Source: Litorimonas sp039975855 (GTDB lineage: Bacteria; Pseudomonadota; Alphaproteobacteria; Caulobacterales; Maricaulaceae). Taken from it: DNA of 64,000 nucleotides. The stretch lies in assembly GCA_039975855.1 (NCBI GenBank), contig JBDWGH010000002.1, positions 124,001 to 188,000 on the forward strand, given 5' to 3'. Position 1 is the stretch's first letter. Each line of letters opens with the position of its first letter. A program made the translations under genes and the position numbers. Below the pieces are notes generated by a model. That model searched no databases. It had not been told where the DNA came from and was given only the letters and a program-made list of their open reading frames with translations. Below, one piece after another: positions 1-10,089 of this stretch.

Positions 1-203
1 TCTAAGCGTGCCCTGTCAGCCAGTTACGCAGAACATGCTGCGCTAAGGATATGCGAATGATTATCGTCACGATAATTTGGTGCCGCAATTCGGGAAAAGA
101 GTAAAGCCAAGCCTTAAAATTATTGGCACGGAATTTTATTCCACCCGCCGCGGTGGTATGGTTATACCTATCGAAACAATCCTCGCGAATTCGGAACAAA
201 GTA

Positions 204-1550
204 ATGAAATCCATATCCAAATACACAGGTTTCACATTCGTTATCGTCACTGCCTTATTGGCGGGATGTTCAACCAATTCACTCTCAGAAAAAAGCCAAA
301 ACCCTCCGATATCTCAATCCGATAAGGTAACGATCGACGACTCGTTTAAATCCGAAATTTCAACGCTCAAAAACGAAACCGCAATTCTCGCCGCTTTTGA
401 GACGATCAAATCCCATCGGGATGAAAACAATCGCGACATGATAGCGTTAAACGAAATTCCTGCTCCGCCCTTTGGTGAGGAAAAAAGAGCGAAACGCCTC
501 GCCAGAATGTTCCGCGAGGCGGGCCTAACTGATGTCAAAATTGACGAAGTCGGTAACGTCATTGGAATGCGACCAGGCCGCAGCGCGACAAAGACCATCG
601 CGCTAGGTGCACACATAGATACGGTCTTTCCGATTGAGACAGATGTCACTGTGCGCCGTGAAGGAGACAAATACATTGCCCCTGGGATTGGTGACAATAC
701 GCGCGGCGTCGTTGTCCTGCTAAGCCTTATAAAGGCCCTCGAAGCCCACAACATTCGCACCGAACATAACCTTATGTTTGTCGGCAATATAGGCGAAGAG
801 GGGCTTGGTGATCTGCGAGGGATTAAACATCTCTATCGAGACGGCGCGCCAAAGATCGATAGCTTCATTGCCGTCGACGGAGGCAGTGACGACCGCCTCG
901 TTTATGGCGGGGTTGGATCCTATCGATACCGAGTGACTTTCAAAGGACCCGGCGGACATAGTTGGGGCGATTTCGGTGATGCAAACCCACATCACGCACT
1001 CGGGCGTGCCACAACCCTGTTTTCTGAACGTGCAAAAACAGTCTCCAGCACAGGGCCTAGAACCAGCTTTAATGTTGGCCGTATTGGCGGCGGCACATCC
1101 ATCAACTCGATCCCGTTTGAAAGCTGGATGGAAGTCGATATGCGCTCCGTGAGTGTCGAAAAATTAGATGAAATGGATGCGGTATTCAAACAGGCGATAC
1201 AAGACGGGCTCGCCGAAGAAAACGCCGCGCGCACACGCGGAGAACCAATTACGGTAGACATCAAAAAAGTCGGTGACCGACCCGTCGCAAACGGAGACGC
1301 GAATAGTCCCTTGGTTCAACAAGCTTTGGCTGCGATAGGGAGTTTTGGTCTAGACCCCCAATTAAGGACGTCCTCAACTGACGCAAATATCCCGATTTCT
1401 ATGGGCCTACCCGCCATCACAATTAGTCGTGGAGGAAAAAGCGAAGGCGCGCACTCCTTCGAAGAAACCTGGACCGACATCGAGTCTCATAGAGCCATTC
1501 AAATAGCGTTGCTGATTACCCTCCTACAAGCAGAGTATGTGGCGCCCTAA
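204..1550 (+). CDS. M20-family metallopeptidase, predicted lipoprotein
   Basis: A zinc-dependent exopeptidase or amidohydrolase of the M20/M25/M40 class, about 448 residues, the usual length plus a lipoprotein leader. The start is set at the ATG before MKSISKYTG, because that puts a lipobox (LLAGC, Cys about residue 22) at the end of a hydrophobic leader; the longer reading frame from 123 would bury it. Metal and catalytic signatures appear in family order: GAHIDT (about 134-139), GDN (about 163), EE (about 198), a GPGGHSWGD dimerisation-type segment, and the late DANIP and GAHSFEE segments. The protein is probably anchored in the envelope and trims peptides. The substrate cannot be read. It stands alone, convergent with the M36 peptidase gene. 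Confidence 0.88.
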   Translation: MKSISKYTGFTFVIVTALLAGCSTNSLSEKSQNPPISQSDKVTIDDSFKSEISTLKNETAILAAFETIKSHRDENNRDMIALNEIPAPPFGEEKRAKRLARMFREAGLTDVKIDEVGNVIGMRPGRSATKTIALGAHIDTVFPIETDVTVRREGDKYIAPGIGDNTRGVVVLLSLIKALEAHNIRTEHNLMFVGNIGEEGLGDLRGIKHLYRDGAPKIDSFIAVDGGSDDRLVYGGVGSYRYRVTFKGPGGHSWGDFGDANPHHALGRATTLFSERAKTVSSTGPRTSFNVGRIGGGTSINSIPFESWMEVDMRSVSVEKLDEMDAVFKQAIQDGLAEENAARTRGEPITVDIKKVGDRPVANGDANSPLVQQALAAIGSFGLDPQLRTSSTDANIPISMGLPAITISRGGKSEGAHSFEETWTDIESHRAIQIALLITLLQAEYVAP

Positions 1551-1579
1551 TGCCATAAGGCCTCAATCAGATCCTGTTG

Positions 1580-3655
1580 TTACCGGCGACTAAAACTTCG
1601 AGGGGGTGGACAAGATGTGCAGATCGTAGTCGGCGGATTTTGGAGGACGGTAAATACGGTGGACGCGCCAGTCGCCGGCTCTCCATTTAGAGTTTGCACC
1701 GTAAAGTCGACAGATTGTACATTCGTGCTGAGTGAGCTAATTCCGACGTCACATTGACCAGCGTCATCCGTAACACATGATGCTGTATCTCCAGTGCTCC
1801 AAATCCCAGCTACAGTTACGCCCGTTGCAAATTCGCCCGGAATGTCTGGACGGCCGTTTCCACCAATGATGTCGGGTGTTTTTATGGTGGCTGTCACCGT
1901 TGCCGACCATGTATTGCGACCACTAGTCAGAGGCGATCCCGTCAAATCGTCGATAAGAACCTCTCCTTGAGTGGCGGAACCGCCCACGGTGCAACTCGCT
2001 GGAAGCGAGAAACTCTCTGTAATTTGAACTTGTCCACCCGACACATTGAAGACGGCGGACTCACCCATCCCGAAATCGGAAAACGCTTGCCATACCGTAC
2101 ATAAATAATCCGAATCCTCGCCAATCGCCGTCAAAATGCCATTGCGCATATCCAAATAAGTCGGCCCGGCGGGTGTGTAATTCATAGCATCGACAAGGAT
2201 ATCGAGAAGGGAGTCATTATCTATTCCGATAGCATTTGATAACTCGGACAACCGCCAAATCGTCGCAGCATATATTTCACCGTCAAAATGGACAGATTGT
2301 CCGGTGAAATCTCCAATTGTGCGACCATAATTCGTGTAAGGTTCTGAACGAATTCCAAATGGGCTATTATTTGAATATTCCCCGACACGATCATCATTGT
2401 TCTTCAAAATTGCCAAGACATCACTCATGCCTTCACCAATTGCTCCGGAGACTGCACCGCTCATCGATCCAATCATCCGCCACGTCAGACCATGTCCATA
2501 TTCGTGCCAAACAACATCTGAATCGATCGCACTATCGCGAAATGGGTTCGAGCGCGTCCAAATATACATTTGCATACGCGGGTTAAATCCGTCGCTAGGT
2601 GTCGCGAAATTTGCATTATTGGTCGATCCGCCGTCTTGGGCTTGCGCTTCAACTGAGTCGCTGCCCAATCCTCCGTTGCCAAAATTGTCTTCTTGGAAGT
2701 TTGATACGCCTTCGACGAAACCATGATTGTACAATTCATCATGAATTCGGTTCACCCAATAAAATAGGTTTTGAACGGACACGGCTTGATTGTCGGCGTT
2801 GGTTGGAGCCTGAAACGGTAGGTGCACTGTCTCAAAAGCCTGATCCGTTACAACAGTTCCGCCTCCATCGGGTAAGTTATCGTTGTCACGATCCAAATAT
2901 GCGCGCGCATTATTGCCTTGGATGACCAAAGTCGTTTGATCACCCGAAAGCCAACCGTTGGGAGATGCCGTGGGGTCAGCAGGATTACTCACTACAGTTT
3001 GAGTACTAACACCCGGGTGGTCCTCGTAAATGTTATAGCTGTCTTGGGATGTCCGGAGTTCCTTCTCCAGAATGCGGCCATCACCATCTACCAGGGTATA
3101 ATAGAGCAAATTGTCATCTTGGCTCCAGGTCTCGACCGAAAAGCCCTCTGACAAATTCCCATTTCCATCTGGGATGTAAACTCTTTCAGCGCGGGGAGGT
3201 TTGTAGAAAAATTCAGGCGTGGTGTTCTCGCCAAAGGTGGCTATTTTGGCCAATTCTGTTGCCGTTTGAGTTGAAATATTCGCTTTTTTTCGCCGCCCAT
3301 TTGTGCGTGCGGTCTTTTCAATCAGATGAGTGACTTTCCGCTCGCTGCCGACAGCGACTTTAACATAGCTGCCATGTACCTTTAGTCCGTCTACCTTTTG
3401 CGACATTCTGATATGCCTGACGCCATTCCGGCCGTTCGCTCTGCTATCAGTGGTCAATTCTAGATCTTCGCCCGTTTCACCGTGGTTGGCAGCAATGAAT
3501 TCCGCCAGACCGGCTCGCGACCGGATATTTTCAAGTTGATCCCTATCATTAACGACGCGTGTGTCATGATCCTGATCCTGCGCAAACGCGGTTCCCGCCA
3601 AAAAGGATGCTGAAAGAAGAGTCCCAATGAAACTTCGAGAGAATAGATTTTGCAT
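1580..3655 (-). CDS. M36-family (fungalysin-like) secreted metallopeptidase
   Basis: A secreted zinc endopeptidase of about 691 residues. The chosen ATG gives a clear signal peptide ending near AGTAFA and has an AGGGG ribosome site about 8 bases upstream; an upstream in-frame start at 3709 lacks both. The N-terminal part (about residues 20-170) looks like the FTP/PepSY propeptide of this family. The catalytic domain carries HEYGH (about residue 380) and the downstream GEGMSD glutamate. The last 130 residues are Cys-, Ser- and Thr-rich and look like an accessory beta domain, perhaps for surface retention. Expected role: extracellular protein degradation. No neighbour shares its operon. Confidence 0.9.
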   Translation of the reverse strand: MQNLFSRSFIGTLLSASFLAGTAFAQDQDHDTRVVNDRDQLENIRSRAGLAEFIAANHGETGEDLELTTDSRANGRNGVRHIRMSQKVDGLKVHGSYVKVAVGSERKVTHLIEKTARTNGRRKKANISTQTATELAKIATFGENTTPEFFYKPPRAERVYIPDGNGNLSEGFSVETWSQDDNLLYYTLVDGDGRILEKELRTSQDSYNIYEDHPGVSTQTVVSNPADPTASPNGWLSGDQTTLVIQGNNARAYLDRDNDNLPDGGGTVVTDQAFETVHLPFQAPTNADNQAVSVQNLFYWVNRIHDELYNHGFVEGVSNFQEDNFGNGGLGSDSVEAQAQDGGSTNNANFATPSDGFNPRMQMYIWTRSNPFRDSAIDSDVVWHEYGHGLTWRMIGSMSGAVSGAIGEGMSDVLAILKNNDDRVGEYSNNSPFGIRSEPYTNYGRTIGDFTGQSVHFDGEIYAATIWRLSELSNAIGIDNDSLLDILVDAMNYTPAGPTYLDMRNGILTAIGEDSDYLCTVWQAFSDFGMGESAVFNVSGGQVQITESFSLPASCTVGGSATQGEVLIDDLTGSPLTSGRNTWSATVTATIKTPDIIGGNGRPDIPGEFATGVTVAGIWSTGDTASCVTDDAGQCDVGISSLSTNVQSVDFTVQTLNGEPATGASTVFTVLQNPPTTICTSCPPPRSFSRR

Positions 3656-3759
3656 AGTCGCCCCTTTGACCATCCCAATTATTGAACGGTACCGAGAAAG
3701 AATAACCACACCTTAGTTTTAGTCAACTTATTCCCTAGGTTGCATTGTCACAGCGAATT

Positions 3760-5301
3760 TTAGAGGAATACATAGGGCGCAAAAGACAAGCGGTTCTGTT
3801 CAGCCCAAGCTTTCAAGAGCGTTTTCCCGCGACCCGTTGGGAGTTTGTTTGCAAAGCCTCGCGCTTCATTAATCCTGCCATTTGACGACACTTCGACCGT
3901 GAGATGTCGTTTGAAACTGCCATGATGCGGGCCACCCTCTCTGCTCACCTGTAAAGACCAAATTGAACAATAACCGGACTGAACACGCGGATGATAAGAA
4001 TAAATGCAATGCCGCATCTTTCTTCCCTCTTCATGTAGATCGCTTTCTGTGAGAATTTCGACGAATCTCCAAATGGCATTTTCTTTATCATTTAGTTTTT
4101 CTATGGATTGAGACGGTTTCCAACCGGACCTGCAATAGGTTGCGTCCATCGCCCTTCGCCCTTTACCACGACGGGCTTCCGTTCGACCTAATTCCCTATG
4201 CCAGCTTTCGATCTGATCGAGTAAAGCCTGACCGTCTCGTCCGCGCATTGAAAACCCTGCATGTGGAGGGTCGTCACGTAGAATTTCATCTCCATCTATT
4301 AGCAAGACCGGGCCTTCGAATTTCTGGGCGTAGATATAATCAACCATTGGCCCAATCATATCAGGCGAAATCATTGGGTTTGCCGCGAGAAACCTGATGA
4401 CAGAATCCCAAAAGGTCGGTTCTTCAAATTCCGCGCCCCATCGCGAGCCCAAAAGAGCGGCACAGGCACGTGGGCGGAGGTTAAACGTCTGCATATGCGC
4501 CCATTTGAGAGCATGTTCGAAAGTCAATTCTTCCGGAGCTGATAGGATTTGATGAGCCGCTTTCTTAGAGAGTGACATCGGCAGGGCTTTAGCAGTTCGA
4601 ATATTCTTTCCGCGGCCCACATGTACCCAAGCATTTCGATACTTAGCTGATCCAGTGTCGTTACGCAGCCAAACAGCATCCATAAAAACAGGCACATCGT
4701 AATCTGCCATAAGGTGCCGCAAAAGAGATGCGAATTGACGTTCGCGATTATGCGATTTGGGTCGCCACTCTTGGATTGGTCGACGCCATTGTCCGCGTCG
4801 ATGCCAAAGCCTGATAAGTGGATCGAGCCAAGTCTGCGCATCTGTGGCGTAAAGAGGGTCAGCCCAAATGAATTTAGATCTACGGTCCAGGTGCTTTAGC
4901 ATTTCAAAGAAACCATCAATGTCCTGGAGGCCGTCTCGTGCGCGGAGCAAGCGTTTTGCCATTGCGCATAGCTGATCATCCAAGAAAAAGACCATAGGTC
5001 GATCGTACTCGATAACCTGCTGGAGAAACATCAGAGGCTGACTCTTAATTTTCACTAACGAGGCCCAATCTGCCCGTTGCTGGCCAAAAATACGGCGTTC
5101 ACTGGCGAGGTCGGCCACCGTTTTTCCCCGGCGAATTTCTAATCCGGAGGCCGTCAGCCACTCCTCATAAATTCGGTTGGCTTCCGCGGGGTAATTCTCG
5201 AAGTACCAATTGCTGAAACGTCGTCCGGCATATTTATCGGCGACATGCAATATGTGGGCTTGCCACGCTTCGGGAGTTGGGAGCTGTCCTCGCCTTGCCA
5301 C
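3760..5301 (-). CDS. PcfJ-like protein
   Basis: A 513-residue protein whose C-terminal half contains the PcfJ-type segment MRHCIYSY (about residue 430), followed by a Cys/Trp-rich strand pattern. PcfJ was first named on a conjugative enterococcal plasmid, but chromosomal copies in alphaproteobacteria are free-standing and of unknown function. The start is a GTG immediately after the TAG of the upstream methyltransferase gene (TAG-GTG, no gap), so translation is probably coupled. Many Trp and Arg residues suggest a nucleic-acid or tRNA-related role, but that is inference. No plasmid or conjugation genes are nearby. Confidence 0.7.
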   Translation of the reverse strand: MARRGQLPTPEAWQAHILHVADKYAGRRFSNWYFENYPAEANRIYEEWLTASGLEIRRGKTVADLASERRIFGQQRADWASLVKIKSQPLMFLQQVIEYDRPMVFFLDDQLCAMAKRLLRARDGLQDIDGFFEMLKHLDRRSKFIWADPLYATDAQTWLDPLIRLWHRRGQWRRPIQEWRPKSHNRERQFASLLRHLMADYDVPVFMDAVWLRNDTGSAKYRNAWVHVGRGKNIRTAKALPMSLSKKAAHQILSAPEELTFEHALKWAHMQTFNLRPRACAALLGSRWGAEFEEPTFWDSVIRFLAANPMISPDMIGPMVDYIYAQKFEGPVLLIDGDEILRDDPPHAGFSMRGRDGQALLDQIESWHRELGRTEARRGKGRRAMDATYCRSGWKPSQSIEKLNDKENAIWRFVEILTESDLHEEGRKMRHCIYSYHPRVQSGYCSIWSLQVSREGGPHHGSFKRHLTVEVSSNGRINEARGFANKLPTGRGKTLLKAWAEQNRLSFAPYVFL

Positions 5302-6087
5302 CTAGGACCCGCGTGCCTTCCCTCTACCCTTAGCTAACGCTTTTATAATGCCCCGAAACGTCCGCACTTCCTGCTCGCTCATTTGCGCGCGGGTTAACGG
5401 AGCCCGGATATTTTGTTGCATGAGGTGTTTTTTTGCTGCCGGGAAAAAGAAACCGGCTTTATCGAGTTCATCCTCCAGATGATTGAACATACGGGTTAGG
5501 TCTTCACGCGGGGCAACGTCGCTACGCACGTCATCAAAAATGTCGGGAACAGTTACGCCTTGGCTCTGGGCCCATATAAACGCAAAGACATTCACAGCTT
5601 GAGCAAGGTTCAGCGATTGAAACGCCGGATTGACGGGATAAGTCAAGATTTTATCTGCGAGCACGACATCAGCATTCGTTAGTCCGGCCTTCTCTGGTCC
5701 GAATAATATCCCGACGCCTTGCCCGATTTTCGCGCGCATTTCCGTACCGACGACGTCAGTGCCGACCACAGGTATTTCCAACTCTCGGCGCCTCGCTGTT
5801 GCGGCCAATACGAAAGACAAATCTGCAACGGCCTCTTCGACTGTTTCAAAGAGCTTTGCATTCTCGATTAACTCGACCGCGCCAGCCGCCATCGCATCAG
5901 CTGCGGGATTCGGCCAACCGTCGCGGGGGGCGACAAGACGCAATTCCGTGAGGCCGAAATTCAACATCCCGCGACAGGCCGCTCCGATATTTTCACCGAG
6001 CTGAGGCCGCACGAGAATCACGGCAGGTTGTGCAGAATCGGTCCGCTCAATTACGCGTCCTAACTGGTCCTTGACGGCTTTGCCCAT
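5302..6087 (-). CDS. trmJ: TrmJ-type tRNA/rRNA 2'-O-methyltransferase (SPOUT)
   Basis: A SpoU/TrmH-class methyltransferase of 261 residues. The three SPOUT motifs are visible: RPQLGENIGAACRGMLNFG near residue 27, FGPEKAGLTN in the middle, and NPAFQSLNLAQAVNVFAF, which forms the knotted SAM-binding site. The length and the C-terminal helical extension fit TrmJ, which methylates the 2'-OH of nucleotide 32 in tRNAs; another rRNA or tRNA target cannot be excluded. It is first in a two-gene operon with the PcfJ-like gene, and it diverges from icd. Confidence 0.85.
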   Translation of the reverse strand: MGKAVKDQLGRVIERTDSAQPAVILVRPQLGENIGAACRGMLNFGLTELRLVAPRDGWPNPAADAMAAGAVELIENAKLFETVEEAVADLSFVLAATARRRELEIPVVGTDVVGTEMRAKIGQGVGILFGPEKAGLTNADVVLADKILTYPVNPAFQSLNLAQAVNVFAFIWAQSQGVTVPDIFDDVRSDVAPREDLTRMFNHLEDELDKAGFFFPAAKKHLMQQNIRAPLTRAQMSEQEVRTFRGIIKALAKGRGKARGS

Positions 6088-6165
6088 GAATCGTGGCTTT
6101 CGTTTTCAACTAACAGATGTTAGGCCGCGCCCAACAGTTTAACTCGCACGCTTAATGAGGATAAC

Positions 6166-7377
6166 ATGGCTAAAATCAAGGTCACCAACCCCGTCGTCGA
6201 TATGAATGGCGATGAAATGACCCGCATTATGTGGGACATGATCAAGGAACGTTTGATACATCCGTACCTCGACATCGATCTTCTTGACTATGATTTGTCA
6301 ATTCAATCCCGTGATGCCACAGATGACCAAATCACGATTGATGCGGCCAATGCGATCAAAAAGCACAATGTCGGTATTAAGTGTGCGACCATCACTCCGG
6401 ATGAGCAGCGCGTAGAAGAATTTGACCTAAAGAAGATGTGGCGCTCGCCAAACGGCACAATCCGCAACATTCTCGGCGGTGTGGTTTTCCGCGAGCCTAT
6501 TATTTGTAACAATGTGCCGCGCCTTGTCCCGGGGTGGACACAGCCTATCGTTATTGGCCGTCACGCCTTTGGCGACCAATATAAGGCGACAGACTTCCTC
6601 GTCCCGAGCGAGGGCAAACTGACCATGAAATGGGAAGGCAAAAACGGCGAAGTCATCGAACGCGAAGTCTTTGATTTCCCCGAAGCCGGTGTCGCGATGG
6701 GTATGTATAACCTGGACGCCTCTATCCGTGATTTCGCTCGCGCCTGTTTCAATTATGGCGTTCAGCGCAGATGGCCGGTTTACCTCTCAACCAAGAACAC
6801 AATTCTCAAAAAATACGACGGCCGGTTCAAAGACATTTTCCAAGAAATTTACGACACTGAATTTGCCGAAAAATATGAAGAATTTGGCGGCGAGTATCAG
6901 CATCGATTGATCGACGATATGGTCGCGGCAGCCATGAAATGGTCCGGCGGCTATATCTGGGCCTGTAAGAACTATGACGGCGACGTACAGTCCGACACAG
7001 TCGCGCAGGGCTTTGGCTCGCTCGGCCTGATGACATCCTTCCTTCTGACGCCGGATGGGAAGACAATGGAGGCGGAAGCGGCTCACGGCACAGTGACGCG
7101 TCATTACCGCAATCATCAGCGCGGCGAGTCGACATCTACAAACTCTACGGCATCTATATTTGCTTGGACACGCGGTCTCGCCCATCGCGGTAAGCTCGAC
7201 GACAACGAAGCCTTGGTCAAATTCGCAACAGGTCTAGAGAAGACGGTGATTGATACAATCGAAGGCGGTCAAATGACAAAAGACCTCGCTCTGCTCGTTG
7301 GCGATCAGCAAGGCTGGCTCACAACGGAAGGCTATTTGGAAGCCATTGCGGAGAACTTTGAACGGAAAATGACTTAG
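6166..7377 (+). CDS. icd: NADP-dependent isocitrate dehydrogenase, dimeric type
   Basis: Oxidative decarboxylation of isocitrate to 2-oxoglutarate with NADP in the TCA cycle. The protein is 403 residues, the length of the eukaryote-like dimeric NADP-IDH common in alphaproteobacteria. Recognisable segments include the N-terminal VVDMNGDEMTRIMW, the IRNILGGVVFREPI substrate loop, IVIGRHAFGDQY, and EAEAAHGTVTRHYR near residue 305 with the NADP-binding Arg/His. The gene is monocistronic. A second, unrelated NADP-IDH of the monomeric family lies 525 bases downstream in the opposite direction. Confidence 0.97.
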   Translation: MAKIKVTNPVVDMNGDEMTRIMWDMIKERLIHPYLDIDLLDYDLSIQSRDATDDQITIDAANAIKKHNVGIKCATITPDEQRVEEFDLKKMWRSPNGTIRNILGGVVFREPIICNNVPRLVPGWTQPIVIGRHAFGDQYKATDFLVPSEGKLTMKWEGKNGEVIEREVFDFPEAGVAMGMYNLDASIRDFARACFNYGVQRRWPVYLSTKNTILKKYDGRFKDIFQEIYDTEFAEKYEEFGGEYQHRLIDDMVAAAMKWSGGYIWACKNYDGDVQSDTVAQGFGSLGLMTSFLLTPDGKTMEAEAAHGTVTRHYRNHQRGESTSTNSTASIFAWTRGLAHRGKLDDNEALVKFATGLEKTVIDTIEGGQMTKDLALLVGDQQGWLTTEGYLEAIAENFERKMT

Positions 7378-7460
7378 TGCATTTCTTATTTAGTGACGAA
7401 CATGGAATTCGCAGAAAATGGGCGATTAAGGCTCATTTGCAAATTCCAAACAAATAGGAA

Positions 7461-7868
7461 TTGCACGACTTGCACGGGCTACGATTAAACCAAGTCACGC
7501 TCGGCGCGATTGATTTCGCGGCGAGCGTTTCATTCTACAAACGTCTCGGTTTAAAGCTCATTGTAGATAGTGCACCACGATACGTGCGGTTTGAGTTTCC
7601 ACAATTGGAAAACAGAAGTGACCCCGCCACACTATCTCTGCATATCGTAGTAAAAGGCTGGAAGGCGCCTTCGGAAGTACCACTCATCTACTTCGAAGTG
7701 GACGATGTCGCTGCATTTCTAAGAGACACCAAAACAGACCCGATAGACCCGCCAGAAATGAAAACTTATCTCTGGGAAGAAGCCGACATTATAGACCCAT
7801 CAGGCAATCGGATACGGGTATTCAAAGCAGGTTCCGCAAGACGTTTCCCGCCGTGGCGGATTGAATAA
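7461..7868 (+). CDS. VOC-family (glyoxalase-like) protein
   Basis: A 135-residue single vicinal-oxygen-chelate domain: opening strand (LNQVTLGAIDFAASVSFYKRLG), central YVRFEFPQ, and the closing pattern DPSGNRIRVFKAG. Such domains bind a metal and act as lyases, dioxygenases or resistance proteins; the substrate is not evident. The start is a TTG with AGGA five bases upstream, since no in-frame ATG is available. It sits between the two isocitrate dehydrogenase genes. Confidence 0.8.
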   Translation: MHDLHGLRLNQVTLGAIDFAASVSFYKRLGLKLIVDSAPRYVRFEFPQLENRSDPATLSLHIVVKGWKAPSEVPLIYFEVDDVAAFLRDTKTDPIDPPEMKTYLWEEADIIDPSGNRIRVFKAGSARRFPPWRIE

Positions 7869-7902
7869 ACAATCCGCCAACGGATATTTGGATCCCTTGA
7901 AA

Positions 7903-10089
7903 TTACCCAATAATAGCGTTCAACGTCGCCGATGGGCGCATAATCTTGGACACTTTTCCCGCATCCGCGTGATAGTATCCACCCATATCGGCAGGTTTGC
8001 CTTCATCGGCTTTTAGCTCGCTCAAAATAGCCTCTTCGTTCTCAACAAGCTTTTTGTAGACGTCAGCAAAATGCGCTTTCAGATCACTATCTTCATACTG
8101 CAGTGAAATCGCTTCAGCCCAATAGCGAGCGAACCAGTAATGGGATGTGCGGTTGTCATTATCGCCGACTTTACGTCCCGGAGAATGGCCTTCAACCAGC
8201 AAAAACTCGGTCGCTCTTTCAACGGCTGCGCCTAGCACGGCCGCTTTAGGGCGGTCCTTTGTGGCAAGGAAATTGAAGCTTTCACCCAAGGCACAGAATT
8301 CACCAAGGCTGTCCCACCGTAAATGGTTTTCCTCTTGGAGCTGATCCACATGTTTAGGCGCAGACCCACCTGCCCCGGTTTCAAACAATCCGCCGCCATT
8401 CATGAGTTTCACGATGGAGAGCATTTTTGCAGATGTATTGAGCTCCAAAATGGGAAATAGATCTGTCAGATAGTCACGCAAAACATTGCCCGTGATCGTG
8501 ACGACATCATGACCTTTGACCATTTCGTCTAATGTGTAGCGTGTCGCCTCACGTGGCGCGAGAATCGGTATGTTCTTTCCCGCCTCTGCGATCGCCGGTT
8601 TGATATATTTGATAAGTTCCGCGTCATGGGCGCGATTTGCATCCAACCAAAACGCAGCCAATCCAGTTGCGTCAAAGCGCTCAATACCAAGTTTAATCCA
8701 ATCCAAGATTGGAGCTTTCTTCGCAGTACAGGACCGCCATATATCGCCGGCTTCGACGCCGTGGCTGATGATTGTATCGCTGCTGTCTAGAACGATCGCG
8801 ATTACGCCATCAGATGGGGCCGTAAATGTCGTTGGGTGAGACCCATATTCTTCGGCCTTCTGTGCCATCAAACCGACGTTTGAGACGGCGCCACACGATG
8901 TGACGTCTAGCTTTCCGTTCGCTTTGAAATAGGAAATGGTCTCGTCATAAATTGGGGCGTAACAATTATCAGGGATACAGCATTTTGTATTCGCTGGCTC
9001 GCCATCTGGGCCCCAACCAATGCCGCCAGCCTTTATAACGGCCGGCATAGACGCATCGATGATGACGTCAGATGAGACGTGAAGGTTTGTGATGCCCTTA
9101 TCCGAGTTCACCATATAAAGCGGCGGTTTAGCGGCAAGCGCCGCTTTCAAATCGGCTTCCATCTCGGCATTGCCTGCGATCAACTTTTCAAGCGTTCCGA
9201 TGCCGGAGTTTGGATTGAAATCGATTGAGCTGTCGTGTTTAGCGAGGAAGTCTTCCAGATATACAGAAACAAAATGACCAAAAATGATCGGATCAGAAAC
9301 CTTCATCATGGTCGCTTTAAGGTGGACAGAGAACAAAACGCCAGGTTCCATCGAAGCAACTTCGGCTTTGATGTAGTCGCGGAGGGCTTTCGCGGACATA
9401 TATGTGCCGTCGACAATTGTGCCCTCTTCATAAGACAAACCGTCTTTCAGAACCGCCTGTTCGCCGTCCTTACCGGTGAAAACTATTTTCGCACCGCCAG
9501 CTTGGGAAGCGGAGATCGTGACAGACTTCTCATTCGCGAAAAAGTCATTACCGGACATGGACGCAACGGTTGTTTTGTTTTCCGGCGTCCACTCACCCAT
9601 ACGGTGTGGATTGACTTTGGCATAATTTTTCACGGCCTTAGCAGACCGACGGTCAGAGTTACCTTCGCGCAAAACTGGGTTCACAGCGGAACCTTTAATC
9701 TTGTCATACTTGGCGCGTATAGCTTTCTCCGCATCAGACTTTGGGTCCGTTGGATAGTCCGGAATTGGGTAACCCTGAGACTGAAGCTCTTTAATGGCTT
9801 CCTGCAACTGAGGAACAGAGGCCGAGATATTCGGTAATTTAATGACGTTTGCGTTGGGCGTTTTTACGAGCTTTCCAAGTTCAGCCAAATCATCGGAAAC
9901 CCGCTGTTCATCAGACAATAGATCGGGAAATAGCGACAAAATCCGTCCGGCGAGGGAAATATCTCTGGTCTCCACATTGATGTCGGCTGCTTTCGCAAAA
10001 GACGTGACGATAGGCAGCAGAGAATTGCGAGCCAGTTCAGGCGCCTCGTCAACAATTGTGTAAATAATATCGGGTGTCGTCTGTGTCAT
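7903..10089 (-). CDS. NADP-dependent isocitrate dehydrogenase, monomeric type
   Basis: A large single-chain NADP-isocitrate dehydrogenase of about 728 residues (family length about 740), evolutionarily distinct from the dimeric enzyme encoded at 6166. Family segments include IIYTIVDEAPELAR at the N-terminus, MSGNDFFANEKS, FSVHLKATMMKVSDPIIFGH, and SAPKHVDQLQEENHLRWDSLGE near the C-terminus. The start is set at MTQTTPD because upstream residues have no homology-like character. The products of both genes make 2-oxoglutarate and NADPH, so one may serve carbon-limited or anabolic conditions. There is no obvious operon partner. Confidence 0.96.
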   Translation of the reverse strand: MTQTTPDIIYTIVDEAPELARNSLLPIVTSFAKAADINVETRDISLAGRILSLFPDLLSDEQRVSDDLAELGKLVKTPNANVIKLPNISASVPQLQEAIKELQSQGYPIPDYPTDPKSDAEKAIRAKYDKIKGSAVNPVLREGNSDRRSAKAVKNYAKVNPHRMGEWTPENKTTVASMSGNDFFANEKSVTISASQAGGAKIVFTGKDGEQAVLKDGLSYEEGTIVDGTYMSAKALRDYIKAEVASMEPGVLFSVHLKATMMKVSDPIIFGHFVSVYLEDFLAKHDSSIDFNPNSGIGTLEKLIAGNAEMEADLKAALAAKPPLYMVNSDKGITNLHVSSDVIIDASMPAVIKAGGIGWGPDGEPANTKCCIPDNCYAPIYDETISYFKANGKLDVTSCGAVSNVGLMAQKAEEYGSHPTTFTAPSDGVIAIVLDSSDTIISHGVEAGDIWRSCTAKKAPILDWIKLGIERFDATGLAAFWLDANRAHDAELIKYIKPAIAEAGKNIPILAPREATRYTLDEMVKGHDVVTITGNVLRDYLTDLFPILELNTSAKMLSIVKLMNGGGLFETGAGGSAPKHVDQLQEENHLRWDSLGEFCALGESFNFLATKDRPKAAVLGAAVERATEFLLVEGHSPGRKVGDNDNRTSHYWFARYWAEAISLQYEDSDLKAHFADVYKKLVENEEAILSELKADEGKPADMGGYYHADAGKVSKIMRPSATLNAIIG

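Noticed and set aside
2..203. Overlapping short frames at the window start
   Set aside because: They are out-of-frame shadows or upstream extensions; the M20 gene starts at 204 with a lipobox.
3760..5301. Plasmid or conjugative element marked by PcfJ
   Set aside because: No relaxase, mating-pair or replication genes nearby; chromosomal PcfJ-like genes are common in alphaproteobacteria.
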